Shown here: in pieces, positions 34,628 to 42,546 of the stretch
How positions within the stretch are numbered: position 1 is the first letter of the stretch
Layout: each line of letters starts with the position of its first letter
NCBI GenBank assembly: GCA_017555565.1
Contig: JAFZGF010000048.1
Span: forward strand, 1-58,696
DNA: 58,696 nucleotides
Origin: Oscillospiraceae bacterium
GTDB lineage: Bacteria > Bacillota > Clostridia > Oscillospirales > Ruminococcaceae
Direction: 5' to 3'
The notes under the pieces: model-generated
Seen by the model: the letters and a program-made list of their open reading frames with translations, nothing else
Databases searched by the model: none
Told to the model about the DNA's origin: nothing
Position numbers and translations under genes: made by a program

Positions 34628-34711
34628 TTATAATTCCAATGCCACCTGTTTTTGCGCCTTTATTGATTTGTAAGCGTACATTGCCGTACTCCCGCAAGGG
34701 TCACTACTCAC
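34628..34711 (-). CDS. Candidate 27-residue leader peptide of mgtE
   Basis: This is a GTG-started frame (34709-34711) with AAAGGAG 9 nt upstream. It encodes 27 residues, with an internal Met at position 11, and ends in a double TAA TAA (34625-34630). The C-terminal half is MYAYKSIKAQKQVALEL. An in-frame ATG at 34718-34720 abuts the ribosome site and is unlikely to be used. A ribosome finishing this frame would cover the 5' arm of the hairpin that hides the mgtE ribosome site. It would act as a sensor of translation, by analogy with MgtL or Erm leader peptides. I know of no named family for it. Confidence 0.55.
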   Translation of the reverse strand: MSSDPCGSTAMYAYKSIKAQKQVALEL

Positions 34712-34742
34712 AAGTGTCATCTCCTTTGATTTGAAATTTTGC

Positions 34743-34762
34743 ACGGGATTTTATATACCCGT
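34743..34762 (-). promoter_or_regulatory. 5'-end hairpin of the mgtE leader
   Basis: The stem ACGGG/CCCGT with a 10-nt AU-rich loop lies at the predicted 5' end of the transcript. It may stabilise the RNA or take part in regulation. Confidence 0.4.
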
Positions 34763-34770
34763 TACATATT

Positions 34771-34800
34771 ATCATATTCTAAAAAACATCATTTTGTCAA
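34771..34800 (-). promoter_or_regulatory. mgtE promoter
   Basis: Reading leftward, TTGACA (34795-34800) and TATGAT (34771-34776) are 18 bp apart. The predicted transcript starts near 34764, giving a 5' leader of about 180 nt. Confidence 0.65.
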
Positions 34801-34898
34801 TGATATTTTCTTCCATTTCACCATACAGTTTATACATCTGCATATATGAATTATATCAGACTATGATTTAATATTTTGGTAAACTGAGTTTAAAACAG

Positions 34899-34927
34899 TT
34901 GACTTTGTGGCGGCACTGTGGTACAAT
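34899..34927 (+). promoter_or_regulatory. Promoter of the lysine riboswitch transcript
   Basis: TTGACT (34899-34904) and TACAAT (34922-34927) are separated by 17 bp, with transcription expected from about 34934. Confidence 0.7.
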
Positions 34928-34944
34928 GCCGTCTATAATAAAGT

Positions 34945-35110
34945 TTCGATAGAGGAGCATAGCTCAATAGTAACCTTTGTAACACCGTAAAGGCGGAAAG
35001 GTGAAAGGGGTGCTGTGCCGAAGTTGCCGACCGGGCCTTTGACCGGCGGAGGCTGGGCTGTTGCAGAATATGTAACGGACTGTCACGAAAGTGGAGTGCT
35101 ATCTAAAGTT
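34945..35110 (+). promoter_or_regulatory. Lysine (L-box) riboswitch aptamer
   Basis: The conserved lysine-aptamer blocks occur in order: AGAGGAGC...AGTA (34951-34972), AAAGGTGAAAGGGG (35000 region), GCCGAAG (near 35019), GGAGGCTGGGCTG (near 35048-35060), and CTGTCACGAAAGTGGAGTGCTATC (35080-35103). The P1 stem is GATAG/CTATC. Lysine binding should switch a downstream terminator (35139-35171). It controls the NhaC-type carrier that follows. Confidence 0.93.
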
Positions 35111-35117
35111 TTGATAC

Positions 35118-35171
35118 AAGCCCATCAGGGCTTTATTGACTATGGTACGCATTCTTTGCGTGCCATATTTT
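35118..35171 (+). terminator. Lysine riboswitch expression platform
   Basis: An alternative hairpin AAGCCC/GGGCTT (35118-35133) is followed by an intrinsic terminator: ATGGTACGCA/TGCGTGCCAT (35140-35164) and then TTTTTTT. Confidence 0.85.
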
Positions 35172-35229
35172 TTTGACTTTAAGCTATCGCAGCTTTATTC
35201 ATAAATATATTTTATTAAAGGAGAAATTT

Positions 35230-36729
35230 ATGAATTTCGTTGGAACATTCTGGTCATTGGTACCACCAATCATCGCCATTGCATTGGCTTTGATCACAAA
35301 AGAAGTGTATATGTCACTTTTTATCGGCATTATTTCCGGTGCTATGCTTTATGCAAACTTTGCACCTGTTGCCACAACAGAAGCTATTTTTGAAGTTATG
35401 ATTTCCAAAATCGCTGATTCCTGGAACATCGGCATACTGATTTTCCTTGTATTCCTGGGTATTATGGTTGCCCTGATGACAAGAGCCGGCGGCTCTGCTG
35501 CTTATGGTGAATGGGCAAACAAAAAAATCAAAAGCCGCCGTGGTGCTATGCTGTCTACATTCGGTCTTGGCGCACTGATTTTTGTTGACGACTACTTCAA
35601 CTGCCTTACAGTTGGCAGCGTTATGCGCCCTGTAACAGACAGATACAATATTTCCCGTGCTAAACTGGCATACATTATCGATGCCACAGCTGCACCTATC
35701 TGCATTATCGCACCTATTTCTTCCTGGGCTGCAGCTGTTTCCGGCTACACCAGCGGTGACGGTTTTGCACTTTTCCTGCAGACAATTCCATTTAACCTTT
35801 ATGCATTGCTGACAATCATTATGGTTGTGTATATGGCCTGCTCAGACTTTGATTTTGGCCCTATGGCAAAATTTGAACACAACGCAAAAACAAACGGCGA
35901 CCTGTTCAGCGGTTCTACAGATTACCACAACGAAAGAGAACTGCCAGTAAGCGGCAAAGGCAGGGTTATGGACCTGGTTCTCCCTGTGCTGTTCCTTATT
36001 GCAGCCTGCATCACTTGCATGGTTTACACAGGTGGTTTCTTTGACGGCGTCGACTTTATCACAGCATTTGCAGACTGTGATGCTTCTATGGGGCTGGTTC
36101 TCGGCTCTTTTGCTTCACTGGTATTTACATTCCTGCTGTATATTCCAAGAAAAGTTATTACATTCAAAGAATTTGCAGAATGTATTCCTGAAGGTTTCCA
36201 GATGATGGTAAGTGCTATCATTATTCTCATTATGGCCTGGACTCTGGGCGGTTTCTGCTCCGACATGCTGGATGCTGGCACTTTTGTTGAATCCGCACTG
36301 GAAGGCAGTACAATCTCCGCAGGCATCTTCCCAGTGGTACTGTTTGTTATCGCAACAGGCCTGGCATTTGCAACTGGCACAAGCTGGGGCACATTCTCAA
36401 TTCTTATCCCTATCGCCACAGAAATCTTCCCGGAAGGTTCTTCCCTGCTGGTTATTGCAATTGCAGCTATCCTGGCTGGCGCAGTATGCGGCGACCACAT
36501 CTCACCTATCTCTGACACAACAATTATGGCCAGTGCAGGTGCACAGTGCAACCACGTTAACCACGTTTCCACACAGATGCCATATGCAATGGTAGTTGCT
36601 GCATCCTGTGTTGTAGGTTATGCTGTGGCAGGCTTTACACAGAGCTGGTTTGCAGTTTTTGGCAGTGCCATCGTTACAATGTTCGTAATTCTGACAGTGC
36701 TGAAAAACAAAAATAAAGCCGACAATTAA
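35230..36729 (+). CDS. NhaC-family carrier, probable lysine transporter (LysW type)
   Basis: This 499-residue membrane protein has about 11-13 helices. NhaC-family landmarks include RGGSAAYGEW (with flanking ARAG-like TRA), FVDDYFNCLTVGSVM and GDHISPISDTTIMAS. By sequence it is a Na+/H+-antiporter-like carrier. The lysine riboswitch in front of it points to lysine uptake, as established for NhaC-family members under L-box control. I chose the ATG at 35230 (AAAGGAG); the frame is open upstream, into the terminator. Confidence 0.88.
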   Translation: MNFVGTFWSLVPPIIAIALALITKEVYMSLFIGIISGAMLYANFAPVATTEAIFEVMISKIADSWNIGILIFLVFLGIMVALMTRAGGSAAYGEWANKKIKSRRGAMLSTFGLGALIFVDDYFNCLTVGSVMRPVTDRYNISRAKLAYIIDATAAPICIIAPISSWAAAVSGYTSGDGFALFLQTIPFNLYALLTIIMVVYMACSDFDFGPMAKFEHNAKTNGDLFSGSTDYHNERELPVSGKGRVMDLVLPVLFLIAACITCMVYTGGFFDGVDFITAFADCDASMGLVLGSFASLVFTFLLYIPRKVITFKEFAECIPEGFQMMVSAIIILIMAWTLGGFCSDMLDAGTFVESALEGSTISAGIFPVVLFVIATGLAFATGTSWGTFSILIPIATEIFPEGSSLLVIAIAAILAGAVCGDHISPISDTTIMASAGAQCNHVNHVSTQMPYAMVVAASCVVGYAVAGFTQSWFAVFGSAIVTMFVILTVLKNKNKADN

Positions 36730-36744
36730 AGTTATATGAAATCA

Positions 36745-36772
36745 ACCCCGACCTTATAAAAGGTCGGGGTTT
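36745..36772. terminator. Bidirectional terminator
   Basis: A 10-bp stem ACCCCGACCT/AGGTCGGGGT with a 6-base loop lies between the convergent carrier and phosphoesterase genes. Confidence 0.88.
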
Positions 36773-36774
36773 TG

Positions 36775-37611
36775 TTATTCAAATTTTATTACAACCACTT
36801 CCGGGCGGTTAAACAGACGGAAAGGGAACGCGCTGTTTCCAATGCCGCGGCTGATCACAACTGTTGTATTATCCAGCTTTTTGATTCCCGCCGCATATGG
36901 GGGAAATATCCCCTGATTCGGTACAAACACACCATAGTCGGTAAATGGCACTCCGAACTGACCACCGTGAGCATGACCAGTCAGAGCCAGATTCACACCG
37001 CTGTCACGATAGGTATGTATAAATTCCGGTCGATGGCTAAGCAGCACTTTAAAACTGCCGTCCCCTTCTGTAAGGCTGAACAGTCTGTTTCTGAAGATGC
37101 TTCTCACCTTTTCGGTATGCTTATCATCTGCAATAAATCGTGGGTCTGCCATACCTATGAGAGTGATGGAACTCTCCCCTTTTTCCAGAGTAACTTTCCG
37201 GTTTTCAATTACATTTACACCCCTGCGGGCTATTGCATCGGTCAGGCTGTCTGTAGCCGGCATCCTGGCTTCGTGGTTTCCACGCACATAATAAACCGGG
37301 GCGATTTTCACCAGTCTGTCTACAAGTGCCAGGCCAGAATCAATATCAGTATGTCGGCAGTCAAACAAGTCCCCGGTAATTGCTATAATATCCGGTTTTT
37401 GAATCTGTGCCAACACTGCTGTTTTGTCTATCAGCAGCTTTGCGTTATGGAAGTCAGAGATATGAACAATTTTAAATCCTTTAAACTCCTGTGGCAAAGC
37501 CTTATCCCTATAAACATATTCTGTTGTATGTATGCCATTGTTCTGCCAGTAGAGAAACGTGGCCGCACCCACAGCGCCCGCTGCAAGTCCCCGAATGTCA
37601 TATCTGTCCAT
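36775..37611 (-). CDS. YkuE-like metallophosphoesterase
   Basis: This 278-residue protein has an N-terminal hydrophobic stretch (about 8-22) that could be a Tat-less anchor. The calcineurin-like motifs follow in order: ISDFHN (about 51-56), ITGDLFD (about 80), RGNHEAR (about 112), LLSHRPE and TGHAHGGQFG. Relatives act at the outer membrane face on lipid or UDP-linked phosphates. It has a GGTG-type ribosome site and is monocistronic. Confidence 0.87.
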   Translation of the reverse strand: MDRYDIRGLAAGAVGAATFLYWQNNGIHTTEYVYRDKALPQEFKGFKIVHISDFHNAKLLIDKTAVLAQIQKPDIIAITGDLFDCRHTDIDSGLALVDRLVKIAPVYYVRGNHEARMPATDSLTDAIARRGVNVIENRKVTLEKGESSITLIGMADPRFIADDKHTEKVRSIFRNRLFSLTEGDGSFKVLLSHRPEFIHTYRDSGVNLALTGHAHGGQFGVPFTDYGVFVPNQGIFPPYAAGIKKLDNTTVVISRGIGNSAFPFRLFNRPEVVVIKFE

Positions 37612-37837
37612 TATGTCACCGCCTTGTGTCTGATATCTTCACTATACACCAATTGAATGTAAAAATAAACAGGTCTTTTGTTACATTATATATTATTACC
37701 GTAATAAAAGATGTTGAATTGTGTCATATAGCAACAATAAAATTCTGTGTGATTTTATCACCGTATAGACAAAAGTTTTTTTGTATAATATAATTAATAA
37801 ATATGAAGAAAATTTGAAAGGAATCAAGGAATTTATT

Positions 37838-38746
37838 ATGATTTATGATATCGCTATTATTGGCGCAGGCCCTGCAGGCCTTGCTGCTGCAATTTACGGC
37901 CAGCGCGCGGGTCTGAAAACAATTACATTTGAAGCAAATGTACACGGCGGCCAGATTATCAACACACCTGAAGTTGAAAACTACCCTGCTCTTGGCAAGG
38001 TAAGCGGTGTGGAATACGCTATGGGCATCTACGAACAAGCTGTTGGCTTTGGTGCTGAAATCGAATACAAAGCTGTTGTTGATGTACAGCTGGAAGGTGA
38101 CGTAAAAACACTTAAATGCAATGATGGCAGCGAATACCAGGCAAAAACAGTTATTATCGCTACAGGCGTTGTAAGAAGAAAACTGGAAATCCCTGGTGAA
38201 GACAGATTCCTTGGTGCAGGCGTAAGCTACTGTGCAACTTGTGACGGTCTTTTCTTCAAAGACAAAACTGCCACAGTTGTTGGTGGTGGCAACACAGCTC
38301 TGGAAGATGCAGTATATCTGGCTGGTATCTGTGAAAAAGTTTACCTTATTCATCGCCGTGACGAATTCCGCGGTTCAAGACACGAAGTTGAAAAAGTTCT
38401 TGCAAACCCAAAAATCGAAATCCTCTATGATACAATTCCTCTTGCTATTGAAGGCGAAGGCATGGTTTCAAGACTACAGGTTAAAAACGTAAAAACAGAA
38501 GAAGAAAAAACTCTGTATACATCAGCTGTATTCGTAGCTGTTGGTCTTGTGCCACAGAACGATATCTTCGCAGGTAAAGTTGATATGGACAGTGGCTATA
38601 TTGCAGCAGGCGAAAGCTGTGTGACAAATGTGCCTGGCGTATTCGTAGCAGGCGACACAAGAACAAAATCCCTGCGTCAGCTTGTTACAGCTACAGCAGA
38701 CGGTGCAATCGCAGCTACAGCAGCAGCAAACTATCTGGACAGATAA
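37838..38746 (+). CDS. trxB: Thioredoxin reductase
   Basis: This 302-residue flavoenzyme uses NADPH to reduce thioredoxin. It has the FAD site GAGPAG (9-14), redox pair C132-A-T-C135, the NADPH fold VVGGGNTALEDA (about 151-162), the NADPH-phosphate site HRRDEFRGS and the C-terminal FAD motif VFVAGDTRTKSLRQL. I chose the ATG at 37838 (AAGGA 8 nt upstream). It probably supplies electrons to thiol peroxidases, and possibly to other redox enzymes in this region. Confidence 0.96.
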   Translation: MIYDIAIIGAGPAGLAAAIYGQRAGLKTITFEANVHGGQIINTPEVENYPALGKVSGVEYAMGIYEQAVGFGAEIEYKAVVDVQLEGDVKTLKCNDGSEYQAKTVIIATGVVRRKLEIPGEDRFLGAGVSYCATCDGLFFKDKTATVVGGGNTALEDAVYLAGICEKVYLIHRRDEFRGSRHEVEKVLANPKIEILYDTIPLAIEGEGMVSRLQVKNVKTEEEKTLYTSAVFVAVGLVPQNDIFAGKVDMDSGYIAAGESCVTNVPGVFVAGDTRTKSLRQLVTATADGAIAATAAANYLDR

Positions 38747-38753
38747 TAAATTT

Positions 38754-38789
38754 AAATCACTTGTACTCAGGTACAGGTGATTTTTTTAT
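38754..38789 (+). terminator. Terminator after trxB
   Basis: The stem AAATCACTTGTAC/GTACAGGTGATTT has a 4-base loop and is followed by a run of T. Confidence 0.88.
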
Positions 38790-38804
38790 TTTAAAACAAA
38801 AAGA

Positions 38805-38830
38805 AAAGAGGGTGGTAGCCCTCTTTCCTT
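38805..38830 (-). terminator. Terminator of the nrdD operon
   Basis: The stem AAAGAGGG/CCCTCTTT with a 6-base loop is followed leftward by TTTTC. It lies about 70 bp past the small nrdD-associated gene. Confidence 0.6.
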
Positions 38831-38894
38831 TTTACAATTATAAAATCAGTCTCTCAACCTGAGTTTTTTAATTAACAATATTTTATCACAGCAA

Positions 38895-39068
38895 TCAGTT
38901 TTTTTCAACCGGTTTTACTACTGTATGCTTTACACGCTGGCTTTCTTCAGCGCGTTTTGCATCATTGAATCTGTCTACAGTACCTACAAGGTAACCTGTG
39001 ATACGGCGGATTCTTTCAAATTTTACGCCTTCACCTACAAGGCCTGTTTCTGGATTATAATTTGCCAT
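38895..39068 (-). CDS. Separate glycyl-radical subunit of class III ribonucleotide reductase
   Basis: This 57-residue protein contains the glycyl-radical loop that normally ends NrdD: FERIRRITGYLVG (about residues 18-30) and then DRFNDAKRAEE...RVKH. The glycine in RITGYL is the expected radical site, made by NrdG. It has its own AGGAGG and starts 19 bp after the nrdD stop in a different frame, so it is not read-through. The adjacent nrdD lacks this segment. The protein would have to bind NrdD to complete the active site, comparable to the spare-part glycyl-radical protein YfiD/GrcA of pyruvate formate-lyase. Confidence 0.8.
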   Translation of the reverse strand: MANYNPETGLVGEGVKFERIRRITGYLVGTVDRFNDAKRAEESQRVKHTVVKPVEKN

Positions 39069-39087
39069 TTTTGTTACCTCCTGTAAA

Positions 39088-41409
39088 TTAAACCAATGGG
39101 TTTGGGATTCTGTCTGCTTCTTCGTCAGGATTGCCGCACTGACCAAGAGTAGACGCATTGAGATGTTTGTAAAGGCCCAGTTTCTGCAGTTTTTCCAGTG
39201 GCACACCTTCGCCGTCACGTCTGCCACAGCGTGGGCAAACATCGCCGATAATGCCGTTGTAACCGCATACAGGGTCGCGGTCAACCGGATGGTTGATAGC
39301 GCCGTAACCGATGCCGTATTCTTTCATAGCTCTTACTACTGCTTCAAAGGCTTCCAGGTTCTGGCTTACGTCGCCGTCAAGTTCAACATAAGTGATATGG
39401 CCTGCATTTGTAAATGCGTGGTAAGGTGCTTCCAGTCTGATTTTGTCAAAGGCAGAAATCTGATATGCAACAGGCACGTGGAAGGAGTTTGTATAGTAAT
39501 CTTTATCTGTCACGCCTGCAATTCTGCCAAAGCGTTTTTTGTCCATTCTTACAAAACGGCCGGAAAGACCTTCTGCAGGTGTGGCCAGCAGAGAGAAGTT
39601 GAGGCCTGTTTTTTCGCACATTTCGTCCACAACATTTCTCATAAAGCCTACGATTTCCAGACCTTTTGCCTGATATTCTTCGCCTTCACCGTGGTGGTGG
39701 CCATAAAGAGCTGTAAGTGTTTCTGCAAGGCCGATAAAGCCGATGGACAGTGTGCCGTGTTTCAGTACTTCGCCTACTTCGTCATCAGGGCCCAGGCCTT
39801 CACTGCCCAGCCATACGCCCTGGCCCATCAGGAATGGGAAGTTGCGCACTTTTTTCTTTTTCTGGATAGCAAATCTGTCCAGCAGCTGTTTGCCACACAG
39901 ATCCATATATTTTTTCAGATTGCGGTAGAATTCTGCTTCGTCACCTTTTGCTTCAATAGCCAGTCTTGGCAGGTTGATGGATGTGAAGGAAAGATTACCA
40001 CGGGAATATGTGATTTCGTTGTTCTTATCATAGTTGTTTGCCACAACACGTGTACGACAGCCCATATAACCGATTTCTGTTCTTACATCATCAGGATTAT
40101 AGCTTGCAAGGTTAAATGGAGCATCCTGGAATGAGAAGTTAGGGAACAGACGTTTTGCGCTTACTTTGATAGCCAGCTGGAACAGGTCGTAGTTAGGATC
40201 GCCTGGATTGTAGTTGATGCCGTCTTTTACACGGAAAATCTGGATTGGGAAAATTGGTGTTTCACCGTGGCCCAGACCTGCTTCTGTAGCCAGCAGCATA
40301 TTTTTCATAACCATTCTGCCTTCAGCAGATGTGTCCATACCATAGTTTACAGATGAGAATGGAGTCTGTGCACCTGCACGGGAGTGCATTGTGTTCAGAT
40401 TATGGATAAGGGCTTCCATTGCCTGGTATGTGGCTTTGTCTGTTTCGCTTTCTGTTTTCTTCAGTGCAAATTTCTGTGCTTTTTCAGCAATAGCTTTATC
40501 ACCAATAAGTTTTTCAAGAACAGCCAGTTCTTCAGCAAGGTAAGTTTCGTCAGCTTTGAGAGCTGGCATTTTGCCAGTTCTTTCTGTGATATCGTAGGAT
40601 GCTTCTTTCAGCTGTTCATAGTCGATAGGACATTCAACGATTTCACAGTATTTTTCAATATTTTTCAGATACAGCTTGCGGTATGTTTTTGCTACACCAT
40701 CTGCCAGGCCGTAGTCAAAGTTAACGATACTCTGACCGCCGTGCTGGTCGTTCTGGTTTGACTGGATTGCAATACATGCCAATGCGGAATAGCTGGCGAT
40801 ATCGTTTGGTTCGCGCAGGAAGCCGTGACCTGTGGAGAAGCCGTCTTTGAACAGACGTTTGATGTCTATCTGTGTACAGGTTGTTGTCAGTGCATAGAAG
40901 TCAAAGTCGTGGATATGGATATAGCCATCTTTATGTGCCTGGGCCTGGTCTGGTGCCAGGAGGAACTTAAGATAATAATCCTTTGCACCTTCAGAGCCGT
41001 ACTTCAGCATTGTGCCCATTGCTGTGTCGCCGTCAACGTTGGCGTTTTCGCGTTTTACGTCACTGTTGAGTGCGTCTGAGAAAGTGATTTCATCAAAAAT
41101 CTTCATCAGGCTTGTGTTTCTTTCACGAATGTTGTTTCTTGATGCACGATAAAGAATGTATCTTTTGGCAACAGAGTCAAAGCCGGCCTTCATCAGCTCA
41201 ACTTCAACCTGGTCCTGGATTTCTTCAACTGTAGGAGTGATGTTGGCACCTCTTTCAACAAAGTGGTTTTCAACATTTACAGCAATTTCTTCAGCTTTGG
41301 CAAAGTCTGTTTTGCCGTCAGCTTCCATTGCTTTAAGAATAGCCATTTTGATTTTGGAAATGTCATACATTACCACACGGCCATCGCGTTTAATAATTCC
41401 ATTTAACAT
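39088..41409 (-). CDS. nrdD: Anaerobic ribonucleoside-triphosphate reductase catalytic subunit (no glycyl-radical tail)
   Basis: This 773-residue class III reductase turns NTPs to dNTPs without oxygen. It has an N-terminal ATP-cone (IIKRDGRVVMYDISKIK, about 5-95) and a ten-stranded barrel with the active-site strands (TTCTQIDIKRLF, MHSRAGAQTPFSS, GYMGCRTRV). A C-terminal Zn-type segment (DPVCGYNGI, CPRCGRR, ECGNP-like QCGNP) comes last. It stops at IPNPLV with no RxTGY loop; that loop is on the 57-residue gene 19 bp downstream. The promoter carries NrdR-type boxes. nrdG is about 38 kb away. Confidence 0.94.
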   Translation of the reverse strand: MLNGIIKRDGRVVMYDISKIKMAILKAMEADGKTDFAKAEEIAVNVENHFVERGANITPTVEEIQDQVEVELMKAGFDSVAKRYILYRASRNNIRERNTSLMKIFDEITFSDALNSDVKRENANVDGDTAMGTMLKYGSEGAKDYYLKFLLAPDQAQAHKDGYIHIHDFDFYALTTTCTQIDIKRLFKDGFSTGHGFLREPNDIASYSALACIAIQSNQNDQHGGQSIVNFDYGLADGVAKTYRKLYLKNIEKYCEIVECPIDYEQLKEASYDITERTGKMPALKADETYLAEELAVLEKLIGDKAIAEKAQKFALKKTESETDKATYQAMEALIHNLNTMHSRAGAQTPFSSVNYGMDTSAEGRMVMKNMLLATEAGLGHGETPIFPIQIFRVKDGINYNPGDPNYDLFQLAIKVSAKRLFPNFSFQDAPFNLASYNPDDVRTEIGYMGCRTRVVANNYDKNNEITYSRGNLSFTSINLPRLAIEAKGDEAEFYRNLKKYMDLCGKQLLDRFAIQKKKKVRNFPFLMGQGVWLGSEGLGPDDEVGEVLKHGTLSIGFIGLAETLTALYGHHHGEGEEYQAKGLEIVGFMRNVVDEMCEKTGLNFSLLATPAEGLSGRFVRMDKKRFGRIAGVTDKDYYTNSFHVPVAYQISAFDKIRLEAPYHAFTNAGHITYVELDGDVSQNLEAFEAVVRAMKEYGIGYGAINHPVDRDPVCGYNGIIGDVCPRCGRRDGEGVPLEKLQKLGLYKHLNASTLGQCGNPDEEADRIPNPLV

Positions 41410-41445
41410 TATATTACCCCATCTATCTCAATTTTTATTATATAA

Positions 41446-41499
41446 TTCCTATATGTAGGTGCAATTTATATTATACACTCACTATATATTGTGTGTCAA
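41446..41499 (-). promoter_or_regulatory. nrdD promoter with two NrdR-type boxes
   Basis: Reading leftward, TTGACA (41494-41499) and TATAAT (41470-41475) are 18 bp apart. The plus-strand 16-mer TCACTATATATTGTGT (41479-41494) fits the NrdR consensus and fills the spacer. A weaker box (CTATATGTAG core, 41446-41461) lies about 33 bp away, close to the three-turn spacing typical of paired NrdR boxes. This predicts ATP/dATP-responsive repression by NrdR. Confidence 0.8.
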
Positions 41500-41833
41500 A
41501 CTTTATAGATATGGCTTTTTGCACAAAAAAGCAAGCGAATATTCTATACCGTCCGCTGTTTTTCCCCTTGCAAAAATGAGGTTTAGCTGACCTTTACAAT
41601 TTAATGGCTATTTTATTGTTTATTTATATAGTTGTTGCACAAGCAGGGGTTATTTTATCAGGCATATCCACCTGGTTGCTTTTTACATACCATATGCTAT
41701 ACTAAAAATATGGGGGTATATGCATATGAGCTGTCTATGGTTTATCTGGCAATAAGTAAATAATGGTTTTATACTCCAGAAGCGCCTTTTGTAAAGGTGT
41801 TTGTTTACTGTTGCACTTTTAAGGAGAAAATTT
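41500..41833 (+). promoter_or_regulatory. Gene-free region; leader of the P-loop kinase gene
   Basis: No gene is seen in the first 190 bp. A rightward promoter TTGCTT (41677-41682 region) and TATACT (16-bp gap) may drive the kinase. The following leader, about 125 nt long, could form a long-range helix: GGGGTATA (about 41713-41720) against TATACTCC (about 41772-41779). It encloses an unidentified 50-nt segment, which is not a match to a riboswitch I recognise. Confidence 0.35.
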
Positions 41834-42496
41834 ATGAATACAAACTATGATATACTGAAAGAAAAGTTTAAAAATGTTTATTTCATCACCGGTCTGGCCT
41901 ATGCAGGCAAATCCACAATGGTAAAGCGGCTGGCAGAAAAACAAGGCGGTATAGCCTGCGAAGAAAACTGGCACGACAACTGGGACGGCCAATTGACCGC
42001 GGAAGAATTCCCTGCTCTGTGTTACACCCGCGACCTTGTGGACTGGCACGATTTTGTAAGACGAACACCAGATGAATACGCCCAGTGGATAAAAGACGTA
42101 TCACTGGAATGTGAAAAAATCGAGCTGATGATGCTGCCGGAAATTGCGGCTCAGGGCAAACCTGTATTTGTGGACACAAACATTGCACCGGAAACACTGC
42201 ACAAAATTTCCGACAGTGACCACGTACTGATTATGCTGGCGACCATAGACATTTCTGTAAAAAGATTTTTTGACAGACCGGACCGGGAAAAACAGTTTCT
42301 GTACAGACTTATGCTGGAAGAAGCTGACCCTCAGGCCGCCCTGGATAATTTCAGAAAATGTCTTGAAAAAATCAACAGCCAGGAAAATTATGATTATTAT
42401 AAAAACTGTGGTTTCCCTGTGATTTACAGAGATGAAAACCGCACAATAGAACAGACTCTGGCCCTTGTGGAAAAATCTTTTAAACTTGATAAATAA
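41834..42496 (+). CDS. P-loop kinase-like protein
   Basis: This 220-residue protein has a Walker A motif GLAYAGKST (about residues 20-28) and the size and layout of small-molecule kinases (shikimate/adenylate/AAA_18-like). A DTN (VFVDTN) may be its Walker B, and an acidic-aromatic lid (RFFDRPDREKQFLYR) follows. The substrate is unknown. I chose the ATG at 41834 because of AAGGAG; the frame is open upstream without a site. Monocistronic, with a terminator shared with the convergent pepD gene. Confidence 0.65.
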   Translation: MNTNYDILKEKFKNVYFITGLAYAGKSTMVKRLAEKQGGIACEENWHDNWDGQLTAEEFPALCYTRDLVDWHDFVRRTPDEYAQWIKDVSLECEKIELMMLPEIAAQGKPVFVDTNIAPETLHKISDSDHVLIMLATIDISVKRFFDRPDREKQFLYRLMLEEADPQAALDNFRKCLEKINSQENYDYYKNCGFPVIYRDENRTIEQTLALVEKSFKLDK

Positions 42497-42505
42497 TAAA
42501 TAGCA

Positions 42506-42535
42506 AAAAGCTGTGGATTTCTCCACAGCTTTTAT
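42506..42535. terminator. Bidirectional terminator
   Basis: A 12-bp stem AAAAGCTGTGGA/TCCACAGCTTTT with a 4-base loop lies between the kinase and pepD genes. Confidence 0.88.
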
Positions 42536-42546
42536 ATTGTATTAAA

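Noticed and set aside
34593..34762. M-box magnesium riboswitch for mgtE
   Set aside because: The conserved M-box blocks (for example the GGTGAGGCTCCT start and GACGCCAATGGGT) are not present.
38895..39284. Longer 129-residue version of the small nrdD-associated gene
   Set aside because: The extra N-terminal part overlaps nrdD in another frame, looks random, and has no ribosome site. The ATG at 39066-39068 has AGGAGG and gives a protein that is entirely glycyl-radical-loop sequence.
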